Below, one piece after another: positions 26,125 through 33,628 of a stretch of DNA of 64,000 nucleotides (positions are counted from its first letter, which is position 1; the number at the start of each line of letters is the position of its first letter). A program made the translations under genes and the position numbers. The notes beneath the pieces were generated by a model. That model saw only the letters and a program-made list of their open reading frames with translations. It was not told where the DNA came from and ran no database searches. Source of the DNA: Cypionkella psychrotolerans (GTDB taxonomy: Bacteria; Pseudomonadota; Alphaproteobacteria; Rhodobacterales; Rhodobacteraceae); contig NZ_LGIC01000033.1 in NCBI RefSeq assembly GCF_001294535.1, positions 124,001 through 188,000 on the forward strand. Reading direction: 5' to 3'.

Positions 26125-28401
26125 ATGTCGCGCTTCGCCGCCCCTATCGCCGAGCAAATCTGGGACATGAAATACCGCCTGAAGGCGCAGGATGGCACGC
26201 CGATTGATGGCTCGGTCGAAGACAGCTGGCGGCGAATCGCGCGGGCTTTGGCTGAGGTCGAGGCCGAGCCTGCGGTTTGGGAGGAGCGATTCTACAAGGC
26301 GCTCGAAGGCTTCAAGTATCTGCCTGCGGGTCGGATCACGGCGGGCGCTGGCACGGGCCGCAACGTCACGATGTTCAACTGCTTTGTCATGGGCACTGTG
26401 CCTGATTCGATGGGCGGGATTTTTGATGCGCTGAAAGAAGCCGCGCTGACGATGCAGCAGGGTGGCGGCATTGGCTATGATTTCTCGACCATTCGCCCGC
26501 GTGGCGCCGAAGTGAAGGGTGTGGCGGCGGATGCCTCGGGGCCTTTGAGCTTCATGGATGTGTGGGATGCGATGTGCCGCACCATCATGTCGGCGGGGTC
26601 GCGTCGCGGGGCGATGATGGCGACGATGCGCTGCGATCACCCGGATGTGGAAGCGTTTATCGAGGCCAAGAAGGATGCAGCCCGGCTGCGGATGTTCAAC
26701 CTTTCGGTGCTGATCACTGATCCGTTCATGGATGCGGTGAAGGCCGATGCGTCTTGGGATCTGGTGTTTGAGGGCAGGGTGTTCCGCACCCTGCAAGCGC
26801 GCGATCTGTGGAACAAGATCATGCGCAACACCTATGATTTTGCCGAGCCGGGGGTGATTTTCATCGATCGGATCAACAAGGCCAACAACCTGGGCTATTG
26901 CGAGACGATTGCCGCGACCAATCCTTGCGGCGAGCAGCCCTTGCCGCCTTACGGGGCATGTCTGCTGGGGTCGATCAACATGCCGACGCTGGTGGCGGGG
27001 GCGTTTACCAAGGGCGCGAAGCTGGATCTGGTGGCACTGGATGATCTGGTGCGGCTGGCCGTGCGGATGATGGACAACGTGGTGGATGCCTCGCGCTTCC
27101 CGTTGCCGGAGCAGCAAGCTGAGGCGAAGGCGAAGCGGCGGATCGGGCTGGGCGTGACCGGGCTGGCGGATGCGTTGCTGATGGTGGGCCTCCGCTACGG
27201 CTCGGTTGAGGCCGCCCGCCAGACCGAGGATTGGATGCATGCGATCGCGCGGGCATCTTACTTGGCGTCGGTTGATCTGGCGAAGGAAAAGGGCGCGTTT
27301 CCGTTGTTTGAGGCGGAGGGGTATCTGGCTTCGGGCAATATGATGCAGATGGATGATGATGTGCGCGACGCGATCCGCACGCATGGGATTCGCAATGCGT
27401 TGCTGACCTCGATTGCGCCAACGGGGACGATTTCTTTGTATGCGGGGAACGTGTCTTCGGGCATTGAGCCGGTGTTTGCTTATGCCTACACCCGGAAAGT
27501 GCTGCAAAAGGATGGCTCGCGGACCGAGGAAGAAGTTGTTGATTATGCGGTGCGGCTGTGGCGTGAATTGAAGGGCGATGCGGCACTGCCGGATTACTTT
27601 GTGAATGCGCAGACTTTGCCTCCGCTGGACCATGTGCGGATGCAGGCGGCGGCGCAGAAGTGGATTGATAGTTCCATTTCCAAGACCATCAACTGCCCCG
27701 AGGATATCAGCTTTGAGGCGTTCAAAGAGGTCTATATGGCCGCTTGGGATCAAGGTTGCAAAGGCTGCACCACCTACCGGCCCAATGCGGTGACCGGCTC
27801 GGTGCTGACGGTTTCGGAAAGCACGGATAAGGTTCCGGCGGAAGCCCCGGCAATGGTGGCGGGGGGCGAGGTGGTCTACCTGACCGATCCGCTCGACCGC
27901 CCTGCGGCGCTGGAGGGGCAGACCTATAAGGTCAAATGGCCGGGCAGCGAACACGCGCTCTATATCACCATCAATGACATCATCATTGCTGGGCATCGGC
28001 GGCCGTTTGAAGTGTTCATCAACTCGAAAAACATGGAGCATTTCGCCTGGACCGTGGCGCTGACCCGGATGATCTCGGCGGTGTTCCGGCGTGGTGGGGA
28101 TATCTCGTTTGTCGTCGAGGAGTTGAAAGCGGTGTTCGATCCGCGCGGCGGGGCCTGGATGGAGGGGCGGTATATTCCCTCGATCCTGGCCGCGATTGGC
28201 GGGGTGATTGAGCGGCATCTTGTCTCCATCGGCTTTATCGCGGGCGAGGGGATGGGGCTGAAATCTGACCCTCATGCGCAGGTGATGGCGGTGGGCGAGG
28301 CTCCGCGGGGCAAGGCTTGTCCCTCTTGCGGCAGCTATGCGTTGCAGATGAAAGAGGGCTGCATGACCTGCAATGATTGCGGGCATTCTAAATGTGGGTG
28401 A
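26125..28401 (+). CDS. nrdJ: adenosylcobalamin-dependent (class II) ribonucleotide reductase
   Basis: The 758-residue protein has the RNR barrel with 'MFNCFVMGTVPDSMGGIFDALKEAALTMQQGGGIGYDFS', the active-site loop 'NPCGEQPLPPYGACLLGSIN' (N-x-C-x-E, thiyl-radical Cys) and 'TGTISLYAGNVSSGIEP'. The C-terminal region ends in two CxxC pairs ('CPSCGS...CMTCNDCGHSKCG') for zinc or redox transfer. It reduces ribonucleotides to deoxynucleotides using B12 and needs no oxygen or second subunit. About 110 bases upstream I found no recognisable cobalamin riboswitch or NrdR box. The long antisense frame is a shadow. Confidence 0.95.
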   Translation: MSRFAAPIAEQIWDMKYRLKAQDGTPIDGSVEDSWRRIARALAEVEAEPAVWEERFYKALEGFKYLPAGRITAGAGTGRNVTMFNCFVMGTVPDSMGGIFDALKEAALTMQQGGGIGYDFSTIRPRGAEVKGVAADASGPLSFMDVWDAMCRTIMSAGSRRGAMMATMRCDHPDVEAFIEAKKDAARLRMFNLSVLITDPFMDAVKADASWDLVFEGRVFRTLQARDLWNKIMRNTYDFAEPGVIFIDRINKANNLGYCETIAATNPCGEQPLPPYGACLLGSINMPTLVAGAFTKGAKLDLVALDDLVRLAVRMMDNVVDASRFPLPEQQAEAKAKRRIGLGVTGLADALLMVGLRYGSVEAARQTEDWMHAIARASYLASVDLAKEKGAFPLFEAEGYLASGNMMQMDDDVRDAIRTHGIRNALLTSIAPTGTISLYAGNVSSGIEPVFAYAYTRKVLQKDGSRTEEEVVDYAVRLWRELKGDAALPDYFVNAQTLPPLDHVRMQAAAQKWIDSSISKTINCPEDISFEAFKEVYMAAWDQGCKGCTTYRPNAVTGSVLTVSESTDKVPAEAPAMVAGGEVVYLTDPLDRPAALEGQTYKVKWPGSEHALYITINDIIIAGHRRPFEVFINSKNMEHFAWTVALTRMISAVFRRGGDISFVVEELKAVFDPRGGAWMEGRYIPSILAAIGGVIERHLVSIGFIAGEGMGLKSDPHAQVMAVGEAPRGKACPSCGSYALQMKEGCMTCNDCGHSKCG

Positions 28402-28444
28402 GGGGTGTTGAGCCTGCCTTCCAGCGGTGCTAGAAGGCAGCTGC

Positions 28445-28518
28445 GCGGGCGTTGTGTAATGGTAAGACCTTAGCCTTCCAAGCTAAAGACGCGGGTTCGA
28501 TTCCCGCCGCCCGCTCCA
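28445..28518 (+). tRNA. tRNA-Gly (anticodon TCC)
   Basis: The sequence folds as a cloverleaf. The acceptor stem is GCGGGCG/CGCCCGC, followed by discriminator T and encoded CCA. The anticodon arm is TTAGC-CTTCCAA-GCTAA with TCC at 34-36. The T arm is GCGGG-TTCGATT-CCCGC. It closely resembles E. coli glyT. It lies 43 bases after nrdJ and has its own terminator. No integrase or duplicated 3' end is nearby, so it is not an obvious attachment site. Confidence 0.97.
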
Positions 28519-28541
28519 AAAATTCTGGATTGAAAAGTGAG

Positions 28542-28567
28542 GGTCCCAACTCGGGACCTTTTTATTT
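28542..28567 (+). terminator. Rho-independent terminator after tRNA-Gly
   Basis: GGTCCC-AACTC-GGGACC forms a 6-bp stem with a 5-base loop, followed directly by TTTTTATTTT. It lies 24 bases after the tRNA CCA end and probably ends nrdJ readthrough as well. Confidence 0.85.
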
Positions 28568-28598
28568 TGTGCGTTTCCAAGGGCTTGGGGGTACGCCG

Positions 28599-28614
28599 TT
28601 AAGGGGAATTTAAC
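28599..28614. promoter_or_regulatory. TTAA-N7-TTAAC motif (CtrA-box-like), orphan position
   Basis: An exact match to the alphaproteobacterial CtrA consensus TTAA-N7-TTAAC lies between the tRNA terminator and the 3' end of the protease gene. No gene starts just downstream, so it may be coincidental. Confidence 0.3.
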
Positions 28615-28644
28615 GATTTGGCGCGATGCGCGGCGCCGGGGCTG

Positions 28645-28689
28645 AATTTCTGTTCCAGAAATTTGCACGGATTTTTTCTGCAAAATCCG
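28645..28689. repeat. two adjacent short palindromes at the 3' end of the protease gene
   Basis: AATTTCTG-TTC-CAGAAATT (28645-28663) and CGGATTTT-TTCTGC-AAAATCCG (28668-28689) are perfect 8-bp inverted repeats lying 13 and 39 bases beyond the protease stop. The second resembles the palindrome at 12136-12154. They may be 3'-end processing or termination hairpins for the minus-strand fab operon. Confidence 0.45.
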
Positions 28690-28701
28690 GTTTCGCTGAC
28701 G

Positions 28702-29481
28702 CTAAAACAGGCTTTGCACGAACTGAGCGGCACCCAAATACAGCGCGCCTGCAGTGGAGAGGTAAGCGGCCAGCGCCACCCATGCGGTGGATTTGCGCAT
28801 CGGGCGTTGCAGTTCGATCAGTTGTTCGGATTGGATCAGGCCTTGCCAGCCCAGAAGCACGAAGAACAACAGGATGTAGGAATGGGTTGCTACACAGAGC
28901 GCGGCGGCGGCGGCGGACATCAGGATCGACACCGTGCGGGTGGCTTTGGGGAAGAAGGTGTAGGTCAGCAATCGCACGATTTTACCGCCGTCCAACGGCC
29001 AGAACGGCAGCAGGTTGAACAGGTTAAGGCCGCCGAGGACGAGGCCTTGGATGTAGAGAAAGCTTGCCACAGCGGGGGCTTGTGGGAAGATCAACTGCGC
29101 CACCGCAAAGCATAGGGCCATTGGGCCGAGGCAGATCGCTGGGCCCATCAGGCTGATGAACAGGTCACGGTCATGGCTGGCGGGCAGGCTGCGGGATACT
29201 GCGACGCCGCCGAACAATGGGATCAGCCGGAACTGCGCGTCTTTGTGGCCGCAGACCCGGAAGGCGGCTACATGGCCGATCTCGTGGATCATGATGGCTG
29301 CGATGAAGGCCGCGCCATATTGCCAACCGAAAAACCAGATCGCGGCGGCGACAGCGACGGCGGACAGGCCCAAAGCGTTGACATCAAAGCCGACGCGATT
29401 CCAGCCCGCGCCCGCAAAGCCGCCGCGCAGGGCAAGGCCGGTGACGGCGATCAGGCCGAGGGAGAGGACAAGGGCAAGCAC
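28702..29481 (-). CDS. site-2 protease family (M50) membrane metalloprotease
   Basis: The 259-residue polytopic protein carries the zinc-binding HExxH ('IHEIGHVAAF') near residue 66 within a helix. The second M50 motif is 'LNLFNLLPFWPLDGGK' near residue 157, with Asp as third ligand. It is a shorter protease without a PDZ domain, unlike RseP. It starts at GTG seven bases after the fabI stop with a weak ribosome-binding site, so translation is probably coupled to fabI. The substrate is unknown. Placement at the end of the fab operon suggests a membrane-homeostasis role, which is inference. Confidence 0.85.
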   Translation of the reverse strand: MLALVLSLGLIAVTGLALRGGFAGAGWNRVGFDVNALGLSAVAVAAAIWFFGWQYGAAFIAAIMIHEIGHVAAFRVCGHKDAQFRLIPLFGGVAVSRSLPASHDRDLFISLMGPAICLGPMALCFAVAQLIFPQAPAVASFLYIQGLVLGGLNLFNLLPFWPLDGGKIVRLLTYTFFPKATRTVSILMSAAAAALCVATHSYILLFFVLLGWQGLIQSEQLIELQRPMRKSTAWVALAAYLSTAGALYLGAAQFVQSLF

Positions 29482-29487
29482 CTGAGC

Positions 29488-30276
29488 TTACAGGTTTTCC
29501 TGCTGCGGCATCCCCAGCACATGATAGCCGGAATCGACGTGGATGATCTCGCCAGAGGTGCAAGCGCCGAAGTCGGAGCAGAGGTAGACGGCGGTGCCGC
29601 CGATGGCCTCTAGGGTCGCGTTGGTGCGCATCGGGGCGTTGGCCTCGGTATGGCGGAAGGTGGCGCGGGCGCCACCGATGGCTGCGCCGGCGAGGGTTTT
29701 CATCGGGCCGGGGCTGATGGCGTTGACGCGGATTTGCTGCGGGCCAAGGTCATTCGCCAGATAGCGGGTGGCGGATTCGAGGGCGGCTTTGGCGACGCCC
29801 ATCACGTTGTAATTCGGCGTCACGCGGTTGGAGCCGCCATAGGTCAGGGTGATCAGGCTGCCGCCGTTTGGCATCAACTCCGAAGCGCGGCCTGCGACGT
29901 CGATGAAGCTATAGCAAGAGATGCACATCGAGTTTTTGAAATTCTCGCGGCTGGTGTTGATGAAACGCCCGGTCAACTCGTTCTTGTCAGAGAAGGCGAT
30001 GGCGTGGATCAGGAAATCCATCGTGCCCCATTTTTCCTTCAGCGTGGCAAAGCAGGCATCCAAGGAGTCGTCGTTGGTGACATCAACATCGACCATCACA
30101 TCGCTGTTCACGGTGGCGGCGAGGGGGGCAAGGCGTTTGCCGAAAGCGTCGCCTTGGTAGGAAAATGCCAGTTCGGCCCCTTCAGCGGCCAGCGCTTTGG
30201 CGATACCCCAAGCGATGGACCGCTCATTCGCTACGCCCATGACAAGCCCGCGCTTGCCCTTCATCAGATCAGCCAT
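29488..30276 (-). CDS. fabI: enoyl-ACP reductase (NADH)
   Basis: The 262-residue short-chain dehydrogenase-type enzyme begins 'MKGKRGLVMGVANERSIAWGIAKALA' (cofactor loop) and has the catalytic Tyr-x6-Lys in 'YNVMGVAKAALE'. It reduces trans-2-enoyl-ACP in the last step of fatty acid elongation and is the triclosan/diazaborine target in other bacteria. It lies 24 bases after fabB in a fabA-fabB-fabI operon. AGGAGT lies before its ATG. Confidence 0.95.
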   Translation of the reverse strand: MADLMKGKRGLVMGVANERSIAWGIAKALAAEGAELAFSYQGDAFGKRLAPLAATVNSDVMVDVDVTNDDSLDACFATLKEKWGTMDFLIHAIAFSDKNELTGRFINTSRENFKNSMCISCYSFIDVAGRASELMPNGGSLITLTYGGSNRVTPNYNVMGVAKAALESATRYLANDLGPQQIRVNAISPGPMKTLAGAAIGGARATFRHTEANAPMRTNATLEAIGGTAVYLCSDFGACTSGEIIHVDSGYHVLGMPQQENL

Positions 30277-30300
30277 ACTGGCACTCCTTTTAGTGGCGGA

Positions 30301-31530
30301 TTAGGCCAGATACTTGCTCATCAGAAGGGTCGCATTGGTGCCGCCGAAGCCGAAAGAGTTCGACAGGACGGAGTCGAGTTTGACGCCCTCGCGCAGGGTC
30401 ATCACGATTTCGGATGGGTCTAGGGCAGGGTCTAGGGTGGTGATGTTGGCGGAAGCGGCGATGAAATCACCGTTCATCATGAGCAGGCTGTAGATCGCTT
30501 CGTGGACGCCGGTGGCACCGAGGCTGTGGCCGGTCAGCGATTTGGTCGAGGCGACGGGCGGGGTGTGGCCTTTGCCCCAGACGCGGCGGATCGCTTCCAT
30601 CTCGGTCACATCACCCACCACGGTCGAGGTGCCGTGGGAGTTGATGTAATCCACGCTGCGGCCTTCGGGTAGGGTGGCGATGGCGAGTTTCATCGAGCGT
30701 TCACCGCCTTCGCCGGAGGGGGCGACCATGTCGTAGCCATCCGAGGTGGCACCATATCCGGTGACTTCGCCGTAGATTTTCGCACCGCGCGCGAGGGCGT
30801 GGGAGAGTTCTTCCAGCACGACAACACCGCCGCCACCTGCGATGACAAAGCCGTCACGGGTAGCGTCATAGGTGCGCGAGGCGGTTTCCGGGGTGTCGTT
30901 ATACTTGCTGCTCATCGCGCCCATCGCGTCGAACAGGCAGGACAGCGTCCAGTCGAGTTCTTCGCCGCCGCCTGCGAACACCACGTCTTGCTTGCCCATC
31001 TGGATCAGTTCCACGCCATTGCCGATGCAATGCGCCGAGGTCGAGCAGGCCGAGGTGATCGAATAGTTCACGCCCTTGATCTTGAACGGGGTGGCGAGGC
31101 AGGCGGAGTTGGTCGAGGACATGCAGCGGGTGACCATGAATGGACCCATCTTTTTGGGCGCGCCCTTGTTGATCACCGCATCAAATGCGAGGAAGAAGTT
31201 TGAGGTCGAGGGGCCGCCGGACCCCATGATCAGGCCGGAGCGTTCGTTGGATACGTCGCTTTCTTCCAGACCGGAATCGGCGATGGCCTGCTGCATGGCG
31301 AGGAAGTTGTAGGCGGCACCGGGGCCCATGAAGCGCAGATCGCGCTTGTCGATGTGATCGGCAAGGTTGATCTGCGGCATGCCGTGGACTTGGCTGCGGA
31401 AACCATGCTCGGCATATTCGGGCGCGAACACGATGCCGGATTTGCCTGCGCGCAACGATGCTTCGACCTCGGCGGCATTGTTGCCGATCGAGGAAATGAT
31501 GCCGATCCCGGTGATGACGACGCGACGCAT
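30301..31530 (-). CDS. fabB: 3-oxoacyl-ACP synthase I
   Basis: The 409-residue thiolase-fold condensing enzyme has catalytic Cys in '[14 protein letters not shown]' and the two His residues in '[11 protein letters not shown]' and '[12 protein letters not shown]'. Length and its partnership with fabA identify it as FabB, needed to elongate the unsaturated branch made by FabA. It lies 64 bases after fabA. GGAGAT precedes the ATG. Confidence 0.95.
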   Translation of the reverse strand: MRRVVITGIGIISSIGNNAAEVEASLRAGKSGIVFAPEYAEHGFRSQVHGMPQINLADHIDKRDLRFMGPGAAYNFLAMQQAIADSGLEESDVSNERSGLIMGSGGPSTSNFFLAFDAVINKGAPKKMGPFMVTRCMSSTNSACLATPFKIKGVNYSITSACSTSAHCIGNGVELIQMGKQDVVFAGGGEELDWTLSCLFDAMGAMSSKYNDTPETASRTYDATRDGFVIAGGGGVVVLEELSHALARGAKIYGEVTGYGATSDGYDMVAPSGEGGERSMKLAIATLPEGRSVDYINSHGTSTVVGDVTEMEAIRRVWGKGHTPPVASTKSLTGHSLGATGVHEAIYSLLMMNGDFIAASANITTLDPALDPSEIVMTLREGVKLDSVLSNSFGFGGTNATLLMSKYLA

Positions 31531-31594
31531 GGGCTATCTCCTTTGGTGTCGTAAGCGCCATCAGACAACGAATCTGAGGGCCGATTTTGTCAGA

Positions 31595-32104
31595 TTAATT
31601 CTCTGACAGGGCAACTTTCATATCTTTGACAAGGTAGATGGTTTCGCCATCAGCCTCGACCCGGCCATCTGCGACGCCCATAGTCAGGCGGCGGGTTTGG
31701 ATGGCTTTGGTGAAATCAACATAATAGGTCAGGCGCTTGCGGTCAGGGCGGACCATGCCGGTCAGCTTAACTTCGCCGACGCCCAGAGCATAGCCGCGCC
31801 CCTGCCAGCCGCGCCAGCCGAGGTTGAAGCCGGTGAGCTGCCAGAGGCCGTCAAGGCCAAGGCAGCCGGGCATGATCGGGTTGCCGGGGAAGTGGCATTC
31901 GAAGAACCACAGGTCAGGCGTGATGTCGAACTCAGCGACGATATGGCCCTTGCCATGTGCGCCGCCATCGGCGGAGACTTCGGTGATGCGGTCCATCATC
32001 AGCATCGGCGGGGCGGGCAGTTGTGCGTTGCCGGGGCCGAACAGCTCTCCGCGCGCGCATTTCAGCAGGTCGTCCTTGTCGAACGAAGTTGGAAAACCGC
32101 TCAT
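31595..32104 (-). CDS. fabA: 3-hydroxydecanoyl-ACP dehydratase/isomerase
   Basis: The hot-dog-fold enzyme has '[36 protein letters not shown]', catalytic His in '[15 protein letters not shown]' and Asp in 'GLDGLWQL'. It dehydrates 3-hydroxydecanoyl-ACP and isomerises the product to cis-3, founding anaerobic unsaturated fatty acid synthesis. I favour the ATG at 32104 (169 residues, matching usual FabA length). An in-frame ATG at 32143 would add 13 residues; neither start has an ideal ribosome-binding site. It is first in fabA-fabB-fabI and divergent from irr. Confidence 0.93.
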   Translation of the reverse strand: MSGFPTSFDKDDLLKCARGELFGPGNAQLPAPPMLMMDRITEVSADGGAHGKGHIVAEFDITPDLWFFECHFPGNPIMPGCLGLDGLWQLTGFNLGWRGWQGRGYALGVGEVKLTGMVRPDRKRLTYYVDFTKAIQTRRLTMGVADGRVEADGETIYLVKDMKVALSEN

Positions 32105-32212
32105 GCCCTCGAAATCCCCCCAGTGGCTGGCCTTTTTCCCCATGTAACACCCAGCGAGAGGGCGAACAAGTGTGGGGCGGCGGGGCTGGGCAGGGGAGTT
32201 TGGGGTTTTCGT

Positions 32213-32242
32213 TTGAAACGCACGGCTTTTACACTCTATATA
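32213..32242 (+). promoter_or_regulatory. probable promoter of irr
   Basis: TTGAAA (32213-32218) and TATATA (32237-32242) are separated by 18 bases, a good sigma-70-type match. The predicted start near 32249 leaves almost no leader for an ATG at 32253. This supports the later ATG at 32289 as the irr start. Confidence 0.55.
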
Positions 32243-32288
32243 GGGGGCTAGGATGGATGCGGGCTATGGCCTGCCTTGGAAAGTGGCG

Positions 32289-32705
32289 ATGGGTTTGAGC
32301 GAACAACAGCGCAGCACGACATGGTTGGCGAGGGGCGGATTGCGCCCGACGCGGCAGCGGTTGGCTTTGGCGGGGTTGTTGGTCGGCGATGGCATGAACC
32401 GGCATGTCACGGCGGAGAGCCTCTACGCGGCGGTCGGGGTGTCTGGCGCGAAGGTGAGTTTGGCCACGGTCTACAACACGCTCAGGGCGTTTTGTGAGGC
32501 GGGGTTGCTGAACGAGGTCGTGGTGGACGGCGCACGCAGCTATTTCGACACACGGTTGGATGATCACCCGCATTTCTACTGGGAAGACACGCACGCCTTG
32601 ACCGATGCGCCTGCGGAGGAGTTGATGATTGCGGGGCTGCCAGAGGCACCCGAGGGCATGGCGGTGAGCCGTGTCGATGTGGTGATCCGGTTGAAGCGGG
32701 CTTGA
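32289..32705 (+). CDS. irr: iron response regulator Irr (Fur superfamily)
   Basis: The 138-residue Fur-like regulator has a winged helix 'LRPTRQRLALAGLLV...AKVSLATVYNTLRAFCEAGLL' and the Irr-type dimerisation/metal region 'DDHPHFYWED' with its His-x-His. In alphaproteobacteria Irr senses haem or iron and represses or activates iron genes at ICE boxes. An in-frame ATG at 32253 exists, but the promoter position and GGAAAG before 32289 favour this start. The divergent irr/fabA arrangement is characteristic of Rhodobacterales. No clear N-terminal haem-regulatory Cys-Pro motif is present. Confidence 0.9.
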   Translation: MGLSEQQRSTTWLARGGLRPTRQRLALAGLLVGDGMNRHVTAESLYAAVGVSGAKVSLATVYNTLRAFCEAGLLNEVVVDGARSYFDTRLDDHPHFYWEDTHALTDAPAEELMIAGLPEAPEGMAVSRVDVVIRLKRA

Positions 32706-32849
32706 GCCTGCCCCGACTGATCTTGTCAGCCTGATCCTGCCACCAGCGGTTTTCAAATTGCGCGGCAAGCACCGCATTATTTTAGGTCGCCTGCGCGGCG
32801 TGCCGCCGCTTGTCTCCGCCGGGATGTGGCACGAGGCTCGGTTTTGCAT

Positions 32850-32920
32850 AACAAAAGGCGCGATCTACCTGGGGGCAGACCGCGCCATATGGCCAGCACG
32901 GGAGGAGAATTGTGCTGGCC
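32850..32920 (-). ncRNA. candidate 'cuckoo'-type (CUCCUCCC-loop) small RNA in the fasciclin 3' UTR
   Basis: On the minus strand, 29 bases after the fasciclin stop, a 9-bp perfect stem GGCCAGCAC/GTGCTGGCC presents the loop AATTCTCCTCCC. A second hairpin follows (GGCGCGGTCT/AGATCGCGCC, one mismatch), then TTTTGTT, an intrinsic terminator. CUCCUCCC displayed in a loop is the defining motif of the Rhodobacter cuckoo/CcsR sRNAs, where it can act as an anti-Shine-Dalgarno element. Processing from the fasciclin mRNA would give an RNA of about 70-80 bases. This is inferred from structure only. Confidence 0.6.
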
Positions 32921-32949
32921 TGTCACTGGTTACAAACTTGTGCGACTGG

Positions 32950-33504
32950 TTACTTCGGTAGCAAAACTTTGTTCACGACTTGGATCACGCCATTCGACTG
33001 TTCCACGTCGGAAATGGTGACTTTGCCCGCGGTGCCGGATTCGTCGTAGATATAGAGACTACCGCCCTTCATCTTGGCCGAGAGATGATCCCCCGACAGG
33101 GTGGTCATGTTGAAATAGCCGTCTTTCGAGGCTTTGGCTTTCTTCGCCATCTGCGCGGTGGTGAAGTGGCCAGCAACGACATGTGCGGTGAGGATCTTGG
33201 TCAACATGTCTTTGTTTTCGGGCTTCAACAGCGTGTCAACCGTGCCTGCGGGAAGCGCTGCGAAGGCGTCATTGACCGGGGCGAACACTGTGAACGGACC
33301 AGCCCCTTGCAGCGCATCGACCAGACCTGCGGCTTTGACGGCGGCGACGAGGGTGGTGTGATCTTTTGAGTTCACCGCATTTTCGACGATGTTTTTATTT
33401 TCATACATCGCAGCGCCGCCGACCATCGGGTTTTCGGCGAGTGCTGGGCCAGAGATCAACGCGAAGGCAAGGACGAGAGCAGAGGTTTTCCCAGAGGTTT
33501 TCAT
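32950..33504 (-). CDS. exported fasciclin (FAS1) domain protein
   Basis: The 184-residue protein has a signal peptide (about residues 1-23, cleavage after GPALA) and one FAS1 domain with both conserved boxes: 'GPFTVFAPVNDAFAALPAGTVDTLLKPENKDMLTKILTAHVV' and the C-terminal 'SNGVIQVVNKVLLPK'. Periplasmic FAS1 proteins are linked to adhesion or envelope stress, with no defined enzymatic role. The ATG at 33504 has AGGGA at seven bases. That ribosome-binding site lies in a perfect inverted repeat, and the 3' UTR carries a cuckoo-like hairpin, so post-transcriptional control is likely. Confidence 0.88.
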   Translation of the reverse strand: MKTSGKTSALVLAFALISGPALAENPMVGGAAMYENKNIVENAVNSKDHTTLVAAVKAAGLVDALQGAGPFTVFAPVNDAFAALPAGTVDTLLKPENKDMLTKILTAHVVAGHFTTAQMAKKAKASKDGYFNMTTLSGDHLSAKMKGGSLYIYDESGTAGKVTISDVEQSNGVIQVVNKVLLPK

Positions 33505-33510
33505 GGCAGC

Positions 33511-33555
33511 TTCCCTTTCAATCGGCCGGTTGATTCCGTGCCGTATGAAAGGGAA
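33511..33555 (-). promoter_or_regulatory. inverted repeat burying the fasciclin ribosome-binding site
   Basis: In the fasciclin mRNA leader, TTCCCTTTCA and TGAAAGGGAA are exact 10-bp complements separated by 25 bases. The downstream arm contains the Shine-Dalgarno AGGGA and ends six bases before the ATG. The loop itself can pair (CGG/CCG). This would occlude the ribosome site until melted or rearranged, as in an RNA thermometer, an sRNA-activated leader or a protein-binding site. Confidence 0.55.
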
Positions 33556-33628
33556 ACGAGGTTGTGGGCCGGGAAGTTTCAGCCGTCCCGGTGCGTTCAC
33601 GCTTTCGTGATCTTGGTTAGCCCCGGCC

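Noticed and set aside
26122-28386. 754-codon minus-strand ORF opposite nrdJ
   Set aside because: It is a GC-bias shadow. The plus strand has all class II RNR motifs, and the antisense product is Arg/His/Pro-rich with no family features.
28445-28518. tRNA-Gly as an integration site for a mobile element
   Set aside because: No integrase nearby, no duplicated tRNA 3' end, and neighbours are housekeeping genes.
28483-28683. 66-codon minus-strand ORF ending GRRESNPRL
   Set aside because: That C terminus is the classic artefact of reading antisense through a tRNA gene; it overlaps tRNA-Gly and the terminator.
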